From: Streptomyces sp. R44
GTDB lineage: Bacteria > Actinomycetota > Actinomycetes > Streptomycetales > Streptomycetaceae
Reading direction: 5' to 3'
DNA length: 64,000 nucleotides
NCBI RefSeq assembly: GCF_041053105.1
Contig: NZ_CP163444.1
Span: forward strand, 5,890,001 to 5,954,000
The notes under the pieces are model-generated. The model did no database searches, was not told the DNA's origin, and worked only from the letters and a program-made list of their open reading frames with translations. Positions 63,707 to 64,000 of the stretch are shown here, in pieces. A program made the position numbers and the translations under genes. The stretch's first letter is position 1. Each line of letters starts with the position of its first letter.

Positions 63707-64000
63707 GTGAAGCCGACCGACCGCCGAGGAGCCCTCCGGACGGGCGCGGCCGCCGCCCTCGCGGGAGCCCTCGCCACCGCCTGCGGCACGGAACCCCGCC
63801 CCGCCCCCGCCACCGCCGCCGCGCGCCACCCCCCCCCCGCGCCCCCGTCGCCGCCCCGGCCCCGCGCCGCTTCCCCGGACAGCCGGACGAGATCGCCCAC
63901 GGCCCCCGCGACCGGCCCCGCGTCGCCCTCACCTTCCACGGCCAGGGCGACCCCGCCCTCGCCCGGCGGCTCCTCACCCAGGCCGAGCGGGCCGGCGCCC
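63707..64000 (+). pseudogene. Polysaccharide-deacetylase-like lipoprotein gene, frameshifted at a 10-C tract and cut by the window end
   Basis: The GTG at 63707 opens a frame with a lipoprotein signal of Tat-like character (DRRGALRTGAAAALAGALAT, then the Cys of ATAC at about residue 26). After the C10 run at 63829-63838 this frame becomes low-complexity Pro/Ser/Arg. The frame one base off instead reads FPGQPDEIAHGPRDRPRVAL and TFHGQGDPALARRL, the start of a NodB-type deacetylase domain. One extra C (or two fewer) would join the two parts in frame. This is either a sequencing or assembly error in the homopolymer, a real frameshift, or a phase-variable tract. The rest of the gene lies beyond the window. 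Confidence 0.65.

Overview
This window is high-GC, codon-biased DNA from a Streptomyces-type actinomycete. Signs are GTG/TTG starts, dense 4-bp start/stop overlaps, the GlgE pathway genes, HelR, tandem actinobacterial L,D-transpeptidases and short interspersed repeats of a type common in Streptomyces. From memory, the conserved genes follow the S. coelicolor chromosome-core order around SCO5438-SCO5460 (thioredoxin, helicase, glgB, mak, treS, glgE, glgP, neutral protease, ABC transporters, two-component system, glgX, two Ldt, enoyl-CoA hydratase). I could not check this by search.

Layout. 1-4.7 kb: truncated dicarboxylate symporter; aldo/keto reductase and epimerase-like pair opposite an Lrp/AsnC regulator; MerR regulator with thioredoxin. 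4.7-7.3 kb: a MITE, then helR behind a promoter that overlaps a perfect palindrome. 7.3-15.2 kb (minus strand): glgE-treS-mak-glgB, the alpha-maltose-1-phosphate/trehalose-glucan pathway. 15.4-39.6 kb: an apparent accessory island between glgE and glgP. It holds an NmrA-like oxidoreductase and AraC regulator; a four-gene operon (HpaB-type monooxygenase, MFS exporter, PrnB/DUF1864-like protein, PhzS-type flavin monooxygenase) that looks like a small orphan biosynthetic cluster; a large secreted FG-GAP protein opposite a 2493-residue RHS/HINT polymorphic toxin with a linked immunity gene; a decayed second RHS C-terminal module with its own tip and putative immunity gene; a PIN/ribbon-helix-helix toxin-antitoxin pair; and a small GntR regulator with iteron-like operators. 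39.7-63.3 kb: return to the core, with glgP, a two-component system, M4 metalloprotease, GntR-TetR chimera with MFS pump, heterodimeric ABC exporter, an ABC-2 exporter plus two-component operon, glgX, two L,D-transpeptidase lipoproteins, enoyl-CoA hydratase and an RsbW-like ATPase. The window ends in a polysaccharide-deacetylase-like lipoprotein gene interrupted at a 10-C tract.

How it works together. TreS, maltokinase, GlgE and GlgB convert trehalose/maltose to maltose-1-phosphate and then branched alpha-glucan; GlgP and GlgX degrade it. All are here, split by the island. The most interesting accessory features are the PrnB-like/HpaB/PhzS operon with a 21-bp-spaced direct repeat typical of AraC operators, and the RHS locus, where a silent second module could replace the toxin tip and immunity gene by recombination. 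Three copies of a ~250-bp dyad repeat and two copies of a TA-flanked MITE (one an internal deletion of the other) sit at gene ends. No rRNA, tRNA, CRISPR array or complete IS was seen.
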